Positions 1 through 8,088 of a stretch of 64,000 nucleotides of DNA are shown here, piece after piece. Position 1 is the stretch's first letter, and each line of letters opens with the position of its first letter. The DNA comes from Microcoleus sp036705565 (GTDB lineage Bacteria > Cyanobacteriota > Cyanobacteriia > Cyanobacteriales > Microcoleaceae). The translations under genes and the position numbers were made by a program. The notes below the pieces were generated by a model that searched no databases, had not been told where the DNA came from, and worked only from the letters and a program-made list of their open reading frames with translations. The stretch is from assembly GCA_036705565.1 (NCBI GenBank), contig JAUBUY010000023.1; one strand, given 5' to 3'.

Positions 1-100
1 AGCTGTCACGCATTTAAATTGCATATTCAGGGCGGGCTAGACGGCCCACCCCACAAGAATTAGATTGTTTTTTGACATTCTATTTAAATGCACAACAGCT

Positions 101-140
101 TAACAATTAAAATTGTAAGTTATTTAATTCGCGATCCTAA
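101..140. repeat. half copy of the 132-bp MITE-like repeat (family A)
   Basis: This stretch matches, in reverse orientation, the left end of the complete family A copy at 931-1062: an A/T-rich arm followed by CGCGATCCTAA. The other arm is not recognisable, although the GC-rich palindromic block near 30-55 (gggcgggctagacggcccacc) is in the right place for a diverged centre. It is either truncated or decayed. Confidence 0.6.
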
Positions 141-271
141 GTGCAAATTCTTCATCTCCCCCTGCGCCAGCAATTTATCTGCCAGCAGCTTAGGAGGCGG
201 GCGGAAATTCTATATCTATACCAAAAGGCAGTTGTCGCTGTTACGATCGAGCTAAAGCGTTTAATCAAACT

Positions 272-916
272 ATGGCCAGCAAATCTCCCTTGCCTTTACT
301 CTCAAACTCAAAAAAGCCTCTACCGATCCCTCAAAACCTGCGCCCACCTTTACTGGTTTTAGCAGGGGTTATTTCTCTAAGCAGTTCAATTTTACTAGGA
401 AGTGTTGCCAACTCCTCGCCAGCCGTGGCTCAAGAAAGTGAGGGATGCTTCATGCGGAGCTCGTCAGGGCGAACCCTCAACCTCAGCCAATCAGTCTGCG
501 GTTTTCTCCCCGAAGCATTGACGCCCACCACTTCGGCGGCGGCAAAGTCGGGAGTGTTTCAGGCAAAAATCAAACGCCGAGCAGCTAATATCCCGGTCAT
601 AGAAGTCACGTTTAACGGCAAACAAAAGTTCGAGATGATGGTAGATTCTGGAGCTAGTGGCACAGTAATTACACCAGCAATGGCTAAAGCCTTGGGCGTT
701 GTTCTCCAGGGAACAGTGCAAGCACAAACTCCCAACGGAGTGGCTACTTTTCCCCTCGGTCGCCTGAGTTCTATGGAAGCAGGTGGTCTAGCGGTTAACA
801 ATGTAGTTGTTGCCATCTCGCCATCCCTAGATATCGGACTGTTGGGTCACGACTTTTTTGGTAATAAAGATGTGACTATTAAGCAAGATGTCATTGAATT
901 TCGATCGCGGTCTTAA
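272..916 (+). CDS. retropepsin-like aspartic protease, exported or membrane-anchored
   Basis: A 214-residue protein of the clan AA aspartic protease type. The hallmark DSGAS motif sits at about residue 129 (MMVDSGASGTVITP), followed by a hydrophobic stretch and a second family-like GLLGHDFF segment near residue 191, as in single-domain retropepsin-like proteases that must dimerise to be active. Residues 28-55 form a hydrophobic segment ending in an AVAQ signal-peptidase-like site, so export to the periplasm or membrane anchoring is likely. The ATG at 272 is chosen because it places a short polar segment before the hydrophobic one. The gene stands alone: trpD is on the other strand and repeats follow directly. 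The substrate is unknown. The family call is firm, the physiological role is not. Confidence 0.82.
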   Translation: MASKSPLPLLSNSKKPLPIPQNLRPPLLVLAGVISLSSSILLGSVANSSPAVAQESEGCFMRSSSGRTLNLSQSVCGFLPEALTPTTSAAAKSGVFQAKIKRRAANIPVIEVTFNGKQKFEMMVDSGASGTVITPAMAKALGVVLQGTVQAQTPNGVATFPLGRLSSMEAGGLAVNNVVVAISPSLDIGLLGHDFFGNKDVTIKQDVIEFRSRS

Positions 917-930
917 ACAGAAGTCAGCAG

Positions 931-1062
931 TTAGGATCGCGAATTAAATAACTTACAATTTTAATTGTTATTGTGGGATGGGCGTCCCGCCCGTCCACTC
1001 ATGACGGGCGGGACGCCCATCCCACTTTCAAGAGTGAAAGTTATTTAATTCTCATTCCTTAG
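931..1062. repeat. MITE-like repeat, family A, complete copy 1
   Basis: A 132-bp element with imperfect terminal inverted repeats of about 25 bp (TTAGGATCGCGAATTAAATA on the left, the inverse of AATTCTCATTCCTTAG on the right) around a large palindrome built from GGGATGGGCGTCCCGCCCGTC and its complement. Near-identical copies lie at 21436-21567 and 38760-38890, and a shortened copy at 15841-15945. There is no coding capacity. Confidence 0.85.
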
Positions 1063-1160
1063 TTGTTATTTGTTAGTTGTTATTTGTTATTGATTACTGG
1101 TTATTTATAGCAACTGCTTTCCTAACAACTACCAACTGCTTTCGGGTCAACTAACAACTA

Positions 1161-1287
1161 ATATCATGTCCGATCGATCGCGCATCATACATAGTCGAAG
1201 CGGGTTTTTGAGATTGTCGGTTTTTGGCGACTATTGCTGGTGAACCCGCCCATACAGGAATCACGGTCAATCGACAGAACATGATAT
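1161..1287. repeat. MITE-like repeat, family B, copy 1
   Basis: A 127-bp element bounded by ATATCATGTCCGATCGAT on the left and an imperfect inverse ending ACATGATAT on the right. The inside carries a core reading GCGGGTTTTTGAGATTGTC and then GAACCCGCCC, which can pair. A second copy of almost equal length is at 35319-35446. Partial core matches occur near 37970-38032 and 19927-19985. It is non-coding. Confidence 0.75.
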
Positions 1288-1340
1288 AACAACTGTCAAC
1301 TGCCAACTCCCAAATCCCAACTCCCAACTGACAACTGACT

Positions 1341-2456
1341 TCATTTCAAAAACTCAATTAACTGCTGCAACTTCAACCAAGATTCACCGCTCAATAAAAT
1401 GTCCTTAGCCATAGAAACTCCTGCTGCGTGAGAGCCCATAGGAATTGCGCCTCCCACCTGAAAAGCCAAAGACGCATTCAAAGCTACAACATCCATTTGT
1501 GCGGGCGTACCTTTGCCTTGTAAAACGTTCCGCAAAATCTCGGCGTTTTCCTCAACATTTCCGCCTTTTAAGGAGCCGATCGCACTTGGTGTCAATCCTA
1601 CCTTTTCCGGGTCTAAAGTAGTGAGTTCCACTTTGCCATCCGACAAAACCGCCAAATCAGTCACATCACCCAAACCCGCCTCGTCCAATTTTTCTCTGCC
1701 GTGAACGACTACAGCTAACTCAGTCCCCAACTCGCCCAAAGCTTGAGCAATAGTTGATATCAGACTAGGATCGAACACCCCGATTACCTGCCCTGTAGGG
1801 CGCATAGGATTGACAAGGGGCCCTAAAAGGTTAAAAATAGTCCGCACCTTCAAAGTGCGCCGGATCGGCGCTACAGCCTTAAGTGCGGGATGCCACCCAG
1901 GCGCAAATAAAAAGGTGATGCCCACAGAGTCTACCGCAGCTTTTACCTTCGCGGGATCGGCGTTGAGGTTGACTCCCAGTGCTTCCAACACGTCAGCAGA
2001 ACCCACTTTGCTCGATGCGGAGCGATTTCCGTGTTTCGCGACTCGAACTTTGCCCGCGGCGGCCACAAAAGCTACAGCAGTGGAAATGTTAAACGTGGAA
2101 GCGCCGTCGCCGCCTGTGCCACAAGTATCAATTAATTTGAGATTGGAGATTGAGGATTTGGGATTGAAAACGCTCTCCGACTCGCCTGCAAGCGACTGAG
2201 AATGCAATACCTGAGCCATTCCTGCCAATTCTGGGGCCCAGATGCCTTTGGCTTGGATGGCCGCTAAAATGGCTCCTGAGAGGACGGGGGGAATAGCTTC
2301 GGCTAGCCATCCCTGCATCAAGTCGGCTGCTTGGGCGCGTGAGAGAGATTGTCTGTCTAATAGTTGTTGCAGGAGGGCTGGCCACACAGGAGAATCCGGC
2401 GTCTGGGTTGAAGCAGGGGATAACTCTGGCGTTGCTAGTAGAGGAGAATCTGTCAT
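1341..2456 (-). CDS. trpD: anthranilate phosphoribosyltransferase
   Basis: TrpD transfers phosphoribose from PRPP to anthranilate in tryptophan synthesis, in the cytoplasm. The 371-residue product has the diagnostic glycine-rich PRPP site DTCGTGGDGASTFN at about residue 110, then KHGNRSASSKVGSADVLEALG at about 140-160 and FAPGWHPALKAVAPIRRTL around 186-204. It is longer than the usual 340-350 residues. Part of the excess is a stretch just before the PRPP loop (about residues 96-107) encoded by repeat-like DNA at 2135-2170. No other trp gene is adjacent, as is common in cyanobacteria, where trp genes are scattered. The C-terminal stop lies against a block of dispersed repeats (1080-1340). Confidence 0.95.
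   Translation of the reverse strand: MTDSPLLATPELSPASTQTPDSPVWPALLQQLLDRQSLSRAQAADLMQGWLAEAIPPVLSGAILAAIQAKGIWAPELAGMAQVLHSQSLAGESESVFNPKSSISNLKLIDTCGTGGDGASTFNISTAVAFVAAAGKVRVAKHGNRSASSKVGSADVLEALGVNLNADPAKVKAAVDSVGITFLFAPGWHPALKAVAPIRRTLKVRTIFNLLGPLVNPMRPTGQVIGVFDPSLISTIAQALGELGTELAVVVHGREKLDEAGLGDVTDLAVLSDGKVELTTLDPEKVGLTPSAIGSLKGGNVEENAEILRNVLQGKGTPAQMDVVALNASLAFQVGGAIPMGSHAAGVSMAKDILLSGESWLKLQQLIEFLK
2135..2170 (-). repeat. heptamer-type repeat inserted in frame within trpD
   Basis: On the minus strand this reads as degenerate 7-bp units of the type AATCTCA/AATCTCC/AATCCTC, the same style as intergenic blocks such as 2998-3022. It encodes a polar, low-complexity NPKSSISNLKL-like segment lying between two conserved parts of TrpD. 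Confidence 0.6.
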
Positions 2457-3480
2457 TAATATTAGTTTCTAGTCAAATTTAGCTCGATCGAGCTTTGTGG
2501 CCAAACTGAGAATCGATCGGGATTTTACCAGACTTGCCGACCACATTTTGCGCGATCGGGCCCAGATTTTTGCCCAAATGCCAGCACCGCTACAGAATTT
2601 TTCCGCCCGCAGTAGCAGAATATGAATTTTTTGATACAACAATTACCCTATTGTTGTGCCAACTTTACATAGAAACCCCAAATCGTAAAACTGCCAGGGA
2701 GCATCTCAATGAAAGCAGGCAAGCTAGAAATTGGAGTTTTGAGACAGGAGGCAGGAGTTTTGAGGCAGGAGGCAGGAGGGAAGAGGGAAGAGGAAGAAGG
2801 AAGGAGCCAGAAGAAGTGTTTTTACAAATATGAGATGCTCCCAACTGCCAGTAGTCTGCTGTATGATCTATCAGCAATAATACTTAACAGTAACTCAGGG
2901 CACCCAAAGAGCGATAAAAGTTTCCGACAGGAGTTGTGGAGAGCAAAAAATTTTAGACATTAGGAGAACCTCAGATTCATCTGTGGAGTCAACTTCAATC
3001 TAAAATCTCAAATCTCCAATCGAGTGACAGCAAGGACAGCGAGCGTTTAGCTCTTGCAAGTGGGTTAGTTGCTTCGGGTAAGAGTCGATCGTACTCTCAC
3101 CCAAATCCTAAAAATAGACTCTTGCGGTTGTAGAAGTCGCGGCCTTTTATTGTAACAACATCCTTGCTACTAACTTATTTCAGGGTATTCAACTGCTAAT
3201 ATATTCAAGGAGATTTCAAGGAGCGGGTTTTGCTCGAACACCTGCACCGCAGGCCGATCGATGTGCCAATGCGATCGTGACAGCCAGTCAAGCCTCAAAT
3301 AAATACCCGATCGACTAAAATTTCAGCAATCACTAACAACTAACCGCCCAGTAGGACAGATGAATAAACACACTCGTCTCCGGTTGCGACACACCATCTT
3401 TCAGCCTAACTAACGGCTAAATTTTAACAGGCGGTAGAGCAAAAATATTCAACTCACACACAAGAGCAGGGTATTCAAAA
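2457..3480. other. intergenic region with simple repeats, no gene recognised
   Basis: About 1 kb between divergent trpD and the sensor kinase. It holds a purine-rich, roughly 16-bp tandem repeat (AGGCAGGAGTTTTGAGGC-like units) at about 2735-2810 and degenerate heptamers at 2995-3022. Short open frames in it are low complexity and unconvincing. Promoters for both flanking genes must lie here, but no clear -10/-35 pair was identified. Confidence 0.6.
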
Positions 3481-6474
3481 GTGGGAAATCAAAAATTAGG
3501 AAATAAAGCAATAGAATGCCTGAATGTCGCGGAGGCACTGCACCAAATGGAAGCAAAATATTATAGTATGTTTGAAAATGCTGTGTCGGGTATTTTTCAA
3601 ACAACCCAATCCGGTCGCTACATCAGCGCTAACCCAGCTTTGGCTCGCATCTACGGATATAATTCTGCTGAAGAATTAATGGGCTGTCTGACTGATATTA
3701 GCGATCAGCTTTACGTCAATCCCGATCGCCGCGATCAGTTTGTTTGTGCTTTGCAAGAAAAGGGCATCGTATCAGATTTTGAGTCGCAAATTTATCGCCG
3801 AGATGGAACAATAATTTGGATCGCTGAAAATGCGCGGGCTGTCTGCGATGAATCAGGGAAATTGCTCTACTACGAAGGTTTTGTAGAAGATATCACTCAG
3901 CGCAAGCAAGCAGAATCTGCACTTCGAGAAAGCGAAGAACGCCTGCGCTTAATAATAGAAGGGGTTAAGGATTACGCTATATTTATGTTAGATCCAGATG
4001 GGTATGTAGCTAGCTGGAATTCTGGTGCAGAACGCATTTTGGGATACATATCTCATGAAATAGTTGGCAATAATTCGGAGTGTTTTTTCACTAAAGATGA
4101 TATTGAAATCGGCAAGCACAAAGAAAAATTAATCCGGGCTGTGGCCGAAGGTAGATACGAAAATGAAGGCTGGCGGCTTCGCAAAGACGGATCGCGATTT
4201 TGGGCGAATATTATTGTTACTCCTTTGCGCGATGAAAGGGGAAAGTTGCAGGGCTTTTCTCAAGTAATGCAGGATATTACTGAGCAAAAGCGGGCGGCTG
4301 AGGAAAAGATGCAGTTGATTGCTTCTTTGCAGGCGTCGGAAAAAAAGTTTCGCACTTTGTACGAATCGACGACTGATGCGGTAATGCTGCTAGACGAAGA
4401 GGGTTTTTTGGATTGCAATCCGGCTACTTTAAAGTTATTTGGATGCAGCACTGAGTCGGAGTTTTGCGGCAAGCATCCTTCGGAGTTCAGCCCGCCGTTG
4501 CAACCGGACGGACAAGATTCTATGAGTCTTTCTCAAGAGCGAATTAATACGGCTTTGCGATCGGGAAATTGCCGTTTTGACTGGCGACACCGTCGTTTGG
4601 ATGGTTCTGAGTTTCCGGCGGAAGTGCTGCTAACTTCTATGGATATCGGCGGCAAAATTGGGCTGCAAGGCGTGGTGCGCGATATCACTTATCGGGTGCA
4701 GGCTGAGGAAGCATTGAAGCAGGCTAATGAGGTATTGGAATGCCGGGTTAAAGAGCGGACAAGTCAGTTGGAAGAGGCTATTAAAAAGTTGAGTTTATCG
4801 GAAGAAAAGTTTTCTAAGGCTTTTCGCTCAAGCCCAGATCCGATGATTATTACTACTTTTGCTGAGGGTCGTTTTATTGAAGTTAATGATAGTTTTTTGT
4901 TGATGACTGGTTATGATTTAGAAGAAACGACCTGGAATACAGTACCGGGGTTAAATATTTGGGTAAGACCGGAAGATCGAGTGAATTTTAGGCAAATTTT
5001 ACACGAACAAGGTGTTGTTCGCAATCAGGAATGTGAGTTTAGGATGAAGTCGGGATCGGTGGTGGTGTGTTTGCTGTCAGCAGAGTTGATTAATTTGGAC
5101 GGCGAACTCTGTATGCTGGCGGTGATGACGGATATTACCGATCGCAAACACGCCGAAGAAGCCCTACGGGAAAGCCAGCGGGCCTTGGCGACGCTGATGA
5201 GCAATTTGCCGGGAATGGCCTACCGTTTTCGCAACGATGCCGATCGCAGTATGGAGTTTGTCAGCGAAGGTTGCTATCAGTTAGCCGGCTATTCTCCTGA
5301 AGAATTTATCGGCACTCGGCAAGTTTCTATATCGGAATTGACTCACCCAGACGATCGCGAGAATTTGTGGAATGCCGTGCAAGTTGCTTTACAAGAAAAT
5401 CGACCCTATCAGCTAAATTACCGAATTACTTCTAAAAATGGCGAATTAAAATGGGTTTGGGAGCAAGGTTTGGGAGTGTTTTCCGACTCGGGAGAATTGA
5501 TAGCTTTAGAAGGGTTAATTACTGATATTTCCGAGCAGAAACGCAGTGAAGAAGCTTTGCGGCGATCGCAAACAGAGTTAACCCAACAAAAACTTCAACT
5601 CGAAAATACTTTGCACGAATTGCAGCAAACTCAAGCTCAACTGATTCACACTGAGAAAATGTCTACTCTCGGTCAAATGGTAGCCGGTGTTGCTCACGAA
5701 ATTAACAATCCTGTTAGCAGCGTCTGCGGCAATCTCGTCCACGTGGGCCACTACACCGAAGATTTGCTGAATTTGCTCGATATGTACCAGAAGCACTGCC
5801 CGCAGCCGCCGGCAGCAATTCAAGCTCAAATTAAGGATATCGAATTAGACTTTCTGTTAGAAGATTTGCCGAAAGCAATGTCTTCGATGCAGGTTGGGGC
5901 CGATCGCATTCGGGAAATCGTGCGATCGCTCAGAAATTTCTCCCGCAAAGATGATTCTCAAATGAGCAAAGTTAACCTGCACGAAGGCATTGAAGGAACG
6001 TTGCTGATTCTGCAAAGTCGCCTGAAAGCCAGAGGTAACTATCCCGAAATTGCGGTAATTAAGGACTATGGAAATTTGCCTTTGGTTGAGTGTTATGCTG
6101 GGAAAATCAATCAGGTATTTATGAATTTGATCGGAAATGCGATCGACGCGATCGAGGAATACAACGAAGGGCGTTCAGTTGCTGAAGTCAAAGCTAACCG
6201 CAGCAAGATTAAAATTAGGACAGAAGTCCAAAACTCTAATGCTGTAATTAGGATTTCTGACAACGGCCCCGGTATGCCAGAAGAAGTTTCCCAGCAGTTA
6301 TTCGAGGCTTTTTTTACCACCAAACCCGCCGACAAAGGCACCGGTTTAGGCCTGTCCATTTCCTACAAAGTTGTCCAAGAACACGGTGGCAAACTTAGCT
6401 GCGTGTCTGCACTCGGTCACGGAGCCGAGTTTATCATAGAGTTGCCGATCGAACAACCAATCAAACAATCCTAA
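3481..6474 (+). CDS. multi-PAS sensor histidine kinase
   Basis: A 997-residue protein without transmembrane segments, so probably a cytoplasmic sensor. It has five PAS/PAC units at roughly residues 20-143, 145-275, 290-405, 445-560 and 565-690, four of them ending in the PAC-type DIT signature. A coiled coil follows (about 690-730), then a phosphoacceptor box VAGVAHEINNP with the histidine near residue 739, and a HATPase_c domain with the N box NLIGNAIDAI, G1 box DNGPGMP and G2 box GTGLGLSIS. The chosen start is GTG at 3481. No receiver domain or response-regulator gene is adjacent, so the partner is elsewhere. The HEINNP-type kinase core closely resembles that of the GAF kinase at 32533-34638, suggesting related kinases with different sensory modules. 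The ligand is unknown. Confidence 0.9.
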   Translation: MGNQKLGNKAIECLNVAEALHQMEAKYYSMFENAVSGIFQTTQSGRYISANPALARIYGYNSAEELMGCLTDISDQLYVNPDRRDQFVCALQEKGIVSDFESQIYRRDGTIIWIAENARAVCDESGKLLYYEGFVEDITQRKQAESALRESEERLRLIIEGVKDYAIFMLDPDGYVASWNSGAERILGYISHEIVGNNSECFFTKDDIEIGKHKEKLIRAVAEGRYENEGWRLRKDGSRFWANIIVTPLRDERGKLQGFSQVMQDITEQKRAAEEKMQLIASLQASEKKFRTLYESTTDAVMLLDEEGFLDCNPATLKLFGCSTESEFCGKHPSEFSPPLQPDGQDSMSLSQERINTALRSGNCRFDWRHRRLDGSEFPAEVLLTSMDIGGKIGLQGVVRDITYRVQAEEALKQANEVLECRVKERTSQLEEAIKKLSLSEEKFSKAFRSSPDPMIITTFAEGRFIEVNDSFLLMTGYDLEETTWNTVPGLNIWVRPEDRVNFRQILHEQGVVRNQECEFRMKSGSVVVCLLSAELINLDGELCMLAVMTDITDRKHAEEALRESQRALATLMSNLPGMAYRFRNDADRSMEFVSEGCYQLAGYSPEEFIGTRQVSISELTHPDDRENLWNAVQVALQENRPYQLNYRITSKNGELKWVWEQGLGVFSDSGELIALEGLITDISEQKRSEEALRRSQTELTQQKLQLENTLHELQQTQAQLIHTEKMSTLGQMVAGVAHEINNPVSSVCGNLVHVGHYTEDLLNLLDMYQKHCPQPPAAIQAQIKDIELDFLLEDLPKAMSSMQVGADRIREIVRSLRNFSRKDDSQMSKVNLHEGIEGTLLILQSRLKARGNYPEIAVIKDYGNLPLVECYAGKINQVFMNLIGNAIDAIEEYNEGRSVAEVKANRSKIKIRTEVQNSNAVIRISDNGPGMPEEVSQQLFEAFFTTKPADKGTGLGLSISYKVVQEHGGKLSCVSALGHGAEFIIELPIEQPIKQS

Positions 6475-6587
6475 AGTGCGATCGGGGCGATCGTATCGAG
6501 ATAACGAGTCGCGGTTTCTAGTGAGGACTAAAGTCCTCATAAAACTGGCTCGGACTAAAGCGGTAAGGTACCGTGGGTATGGAACCC

Positions 6588-6791
6588 TAAATAGAGAAGT
6601 TTTGCTTATGTTCTGTATTACTATAGCAATCCTAAATGATTATACTCGTTACCAGGAAGAGCCTGGTAACGCATATCCGGAGGAAGAGCCTCCATAGTCT
6701 GGGCCGAGGCAGAGCCTCGCTTACATCGGTTCCCAGGCAGAGCTTGGGAACCAGTTAAATAGAGAAGTTTTGCTTATGTTCTGTATTACTA
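6588..6791. repeat. block of four related hairpins between 36-bp direct repeats
   Basis: Direct repeats at 6588-6623 and 6756-6791 (containing AGAGAAGTTTTGCTTATG) enclose four hairpins: 6648-6670, 6679-6693, 6705-6719 and 6728-6752. The stems differ completely in sequence but each stays paired, and all share the core AGAGC at the turn (GG-A/C-AGAGC-C/T-T). The shared core with varied, complementary stems suggests that structure is maintained. Confidence 0.7.
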
Positions 6792-7230
6792 AAACCCTGG
6801 CTTTGATCTCAACTCGAATTACTGCCCGCACTTACCATTGGTAATGATTGAGAAAGCGACTAATAATACTGGTACTTACTGTTTAACTACCAGCCGGGAA
6901 GTCCCGGACGTATATTTAGAGGGGATTAATCTGAGCGCTGCGCCCCTTACCCCGTTGGGAATTACGCCCGCGTGATGAAAGGCTCGTCGGGTGTAGGTAC
7001 CCAAAGCGACAATTATTCTTTTATACCTCTTGATAACCTGGAAATACTCTGGTACTATATTAGCAAGTGGGGGTGGAACTACCTCACTATAAAAAGCCTT
7101 TGCAAAAAAGGAAAAAGAAGCCTGCGGTCTAACGGTAATCCGTTGACAGTCAGGTTCGTTCACGAATGGTTAACATTGACCTACCTGATTGTTTTTACGC
7201 CCTTTCTTTCACCTTTTGGGACAAAATGCA

Positions 7231-7402
7231 AGGGCTAGTTGAGAATGGTGCAAGATGTGAGATCCAACTGAGATATTGCACCATTCTCGCTTAACAGGCT
7301 TTTCGGCCTGTTCCACAAGGAAATTCACTCTTTGTGGAACAGGCCGAAAAGCCTGTTCATAAAAGCTTATTGACATTGGTGCAACATTTCAGATACAACT
7401 AA
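7231..7402. repeat. inverted-repeat element, family C, copy 1
   Basis: It begins AGGGCTAGTTGAGAATGGTG and carries an internal long palindrome with arms ACAGGCTTTTCGGCCTGTTC and GAACAGGCCGAAAAGCCTGT separated by about 20 bases, then a diverged end GGTGCAACATTTCAG. A related copy is at 19985-20150. Its right end touches the rnhB stop codon. The palindrome downstream of rnhB could act as its transcript end. Confidence 0.65.
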
Positions 7403-8086
7403 CTATTTTTGACAAGGGCTAAATGATAATCGGTGAAAGACAGATACACCGCAGCGTTCCAAAGCCAATTTATGTTTAGCTGTTCCATATCCTTTGTTAT
7501 TTGTCAAGTCATATTCAGGATACTTAACAGCCAAACGTATTATTAATTCATCGCGCCAAACTTTCGCCACAATACTAGCTGCAGCAATCTGAATCGATCG
7601 CGCATCACCTTTAATCATCGTCTCTTGCTCGATCGCCAAATTGGGAATCCTTTGATTCCCGTCAACCAAACACAAATCCGGCGTCACCTTCAACTTCAAA
7701 ATCGCCCGTTTCATCGCCAACAAAGAAGCCTGCAAAATATTGAGGCGATCGATCTCCCGCACCGAAGCCACACCAATTTGACAGTCAACCGCCACAGCCC
7801 GGATTTTCACAGCTAACCGACTCCGGGCTGTGGCACTCAACTGCTTGCTGTCGCGAACCCCGGAACTTGCTAATTCATCGAGAACTTCGTCGGGCAAAAT
7901 GCAGGCTGCAGCCACCACCGGCCCGAACAAAGCGCCTCGTCCGACTTCATCCACACCCGCAATTACCAGAGCATTCGAGGGAGAGGGGGAAAGGGGAAGA
8001 TGGAAAGATGGGAAGAGAGTAAAAATTTCAACTTCTTCCTTCTTCCCTCTTCTTTCTTTCCTCTTCTCTCTTCCCTCTTCTTTCAT
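7403..8086 (-). CDS. rnhB: ribonuclease HII
   Basis: RNase HII cleaves RNA in RNA/DNA hybrids, including single ribonucleotides in DNA. The core starts at about residue 41 with AGVDEVGRGALFGPVVAA, which contains the first two catalytic acids. Further family blocks are VRDSKQLSATARSRL near residue 78, a catalytic LVDGNQRIP near residue 140, KGDARSIQIAAASIVAKVWRD at about 158 and YDLTNNKGYGTAKH near the end. The first 40 residues (KEEGREKRKERRGKKEE and a proline/serine stretch) are low complexity, encoded by purine-rich repeat DNA, and no Met or GTG start lies closer to the core. The ATG at 8086 follows the rne stop after 2 bases, so the two genes form an operon, an arrangement known in cyanobacteria. 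Confidence 0.93.
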   Translation of the reverse strand: MKEEGREKRKERRGKKEEVEIFTLFPSFHLPLSPSPSNALVIAGVDEVGRGALFGPVVAAACILPDEVLDELASSGVRDSKQLSATARSRLAVKIRAVAVDCQIGVASVREIDRLNILQASLLAMKRAILKLKVTPDLCLVDGNQRIPNLAIEQETMIKGDARSIQIAAASIVAKVWRDELIIRLAVKYPEYDLTNNKGYGTAKHKLALERCGVSVFHRLSFSPCQK

Positions 8087-8088
8087 AA

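Larger units (their letters stand above)
6475..7402. other. repeat-filled intergenic region
   Basis: No supported gene lies in these 928 bases. The region contains a short palindrome with core GGACTAAAGTCC (about 6524-6536), the hairpin block 6588-6791 and the inverted-repeat element 7231-7402. Between 6800 and 7230 lies unremarkable sequence whose short frames resemble no family I recognise. Confidence 0.6.

Noticed and set aside
2534..2963. Several short open frames between trpD and the sensor kinase
   Set aside because: They translate purine-rich tandem repeats in several frames at once, a sign of low complexity and not of coding.
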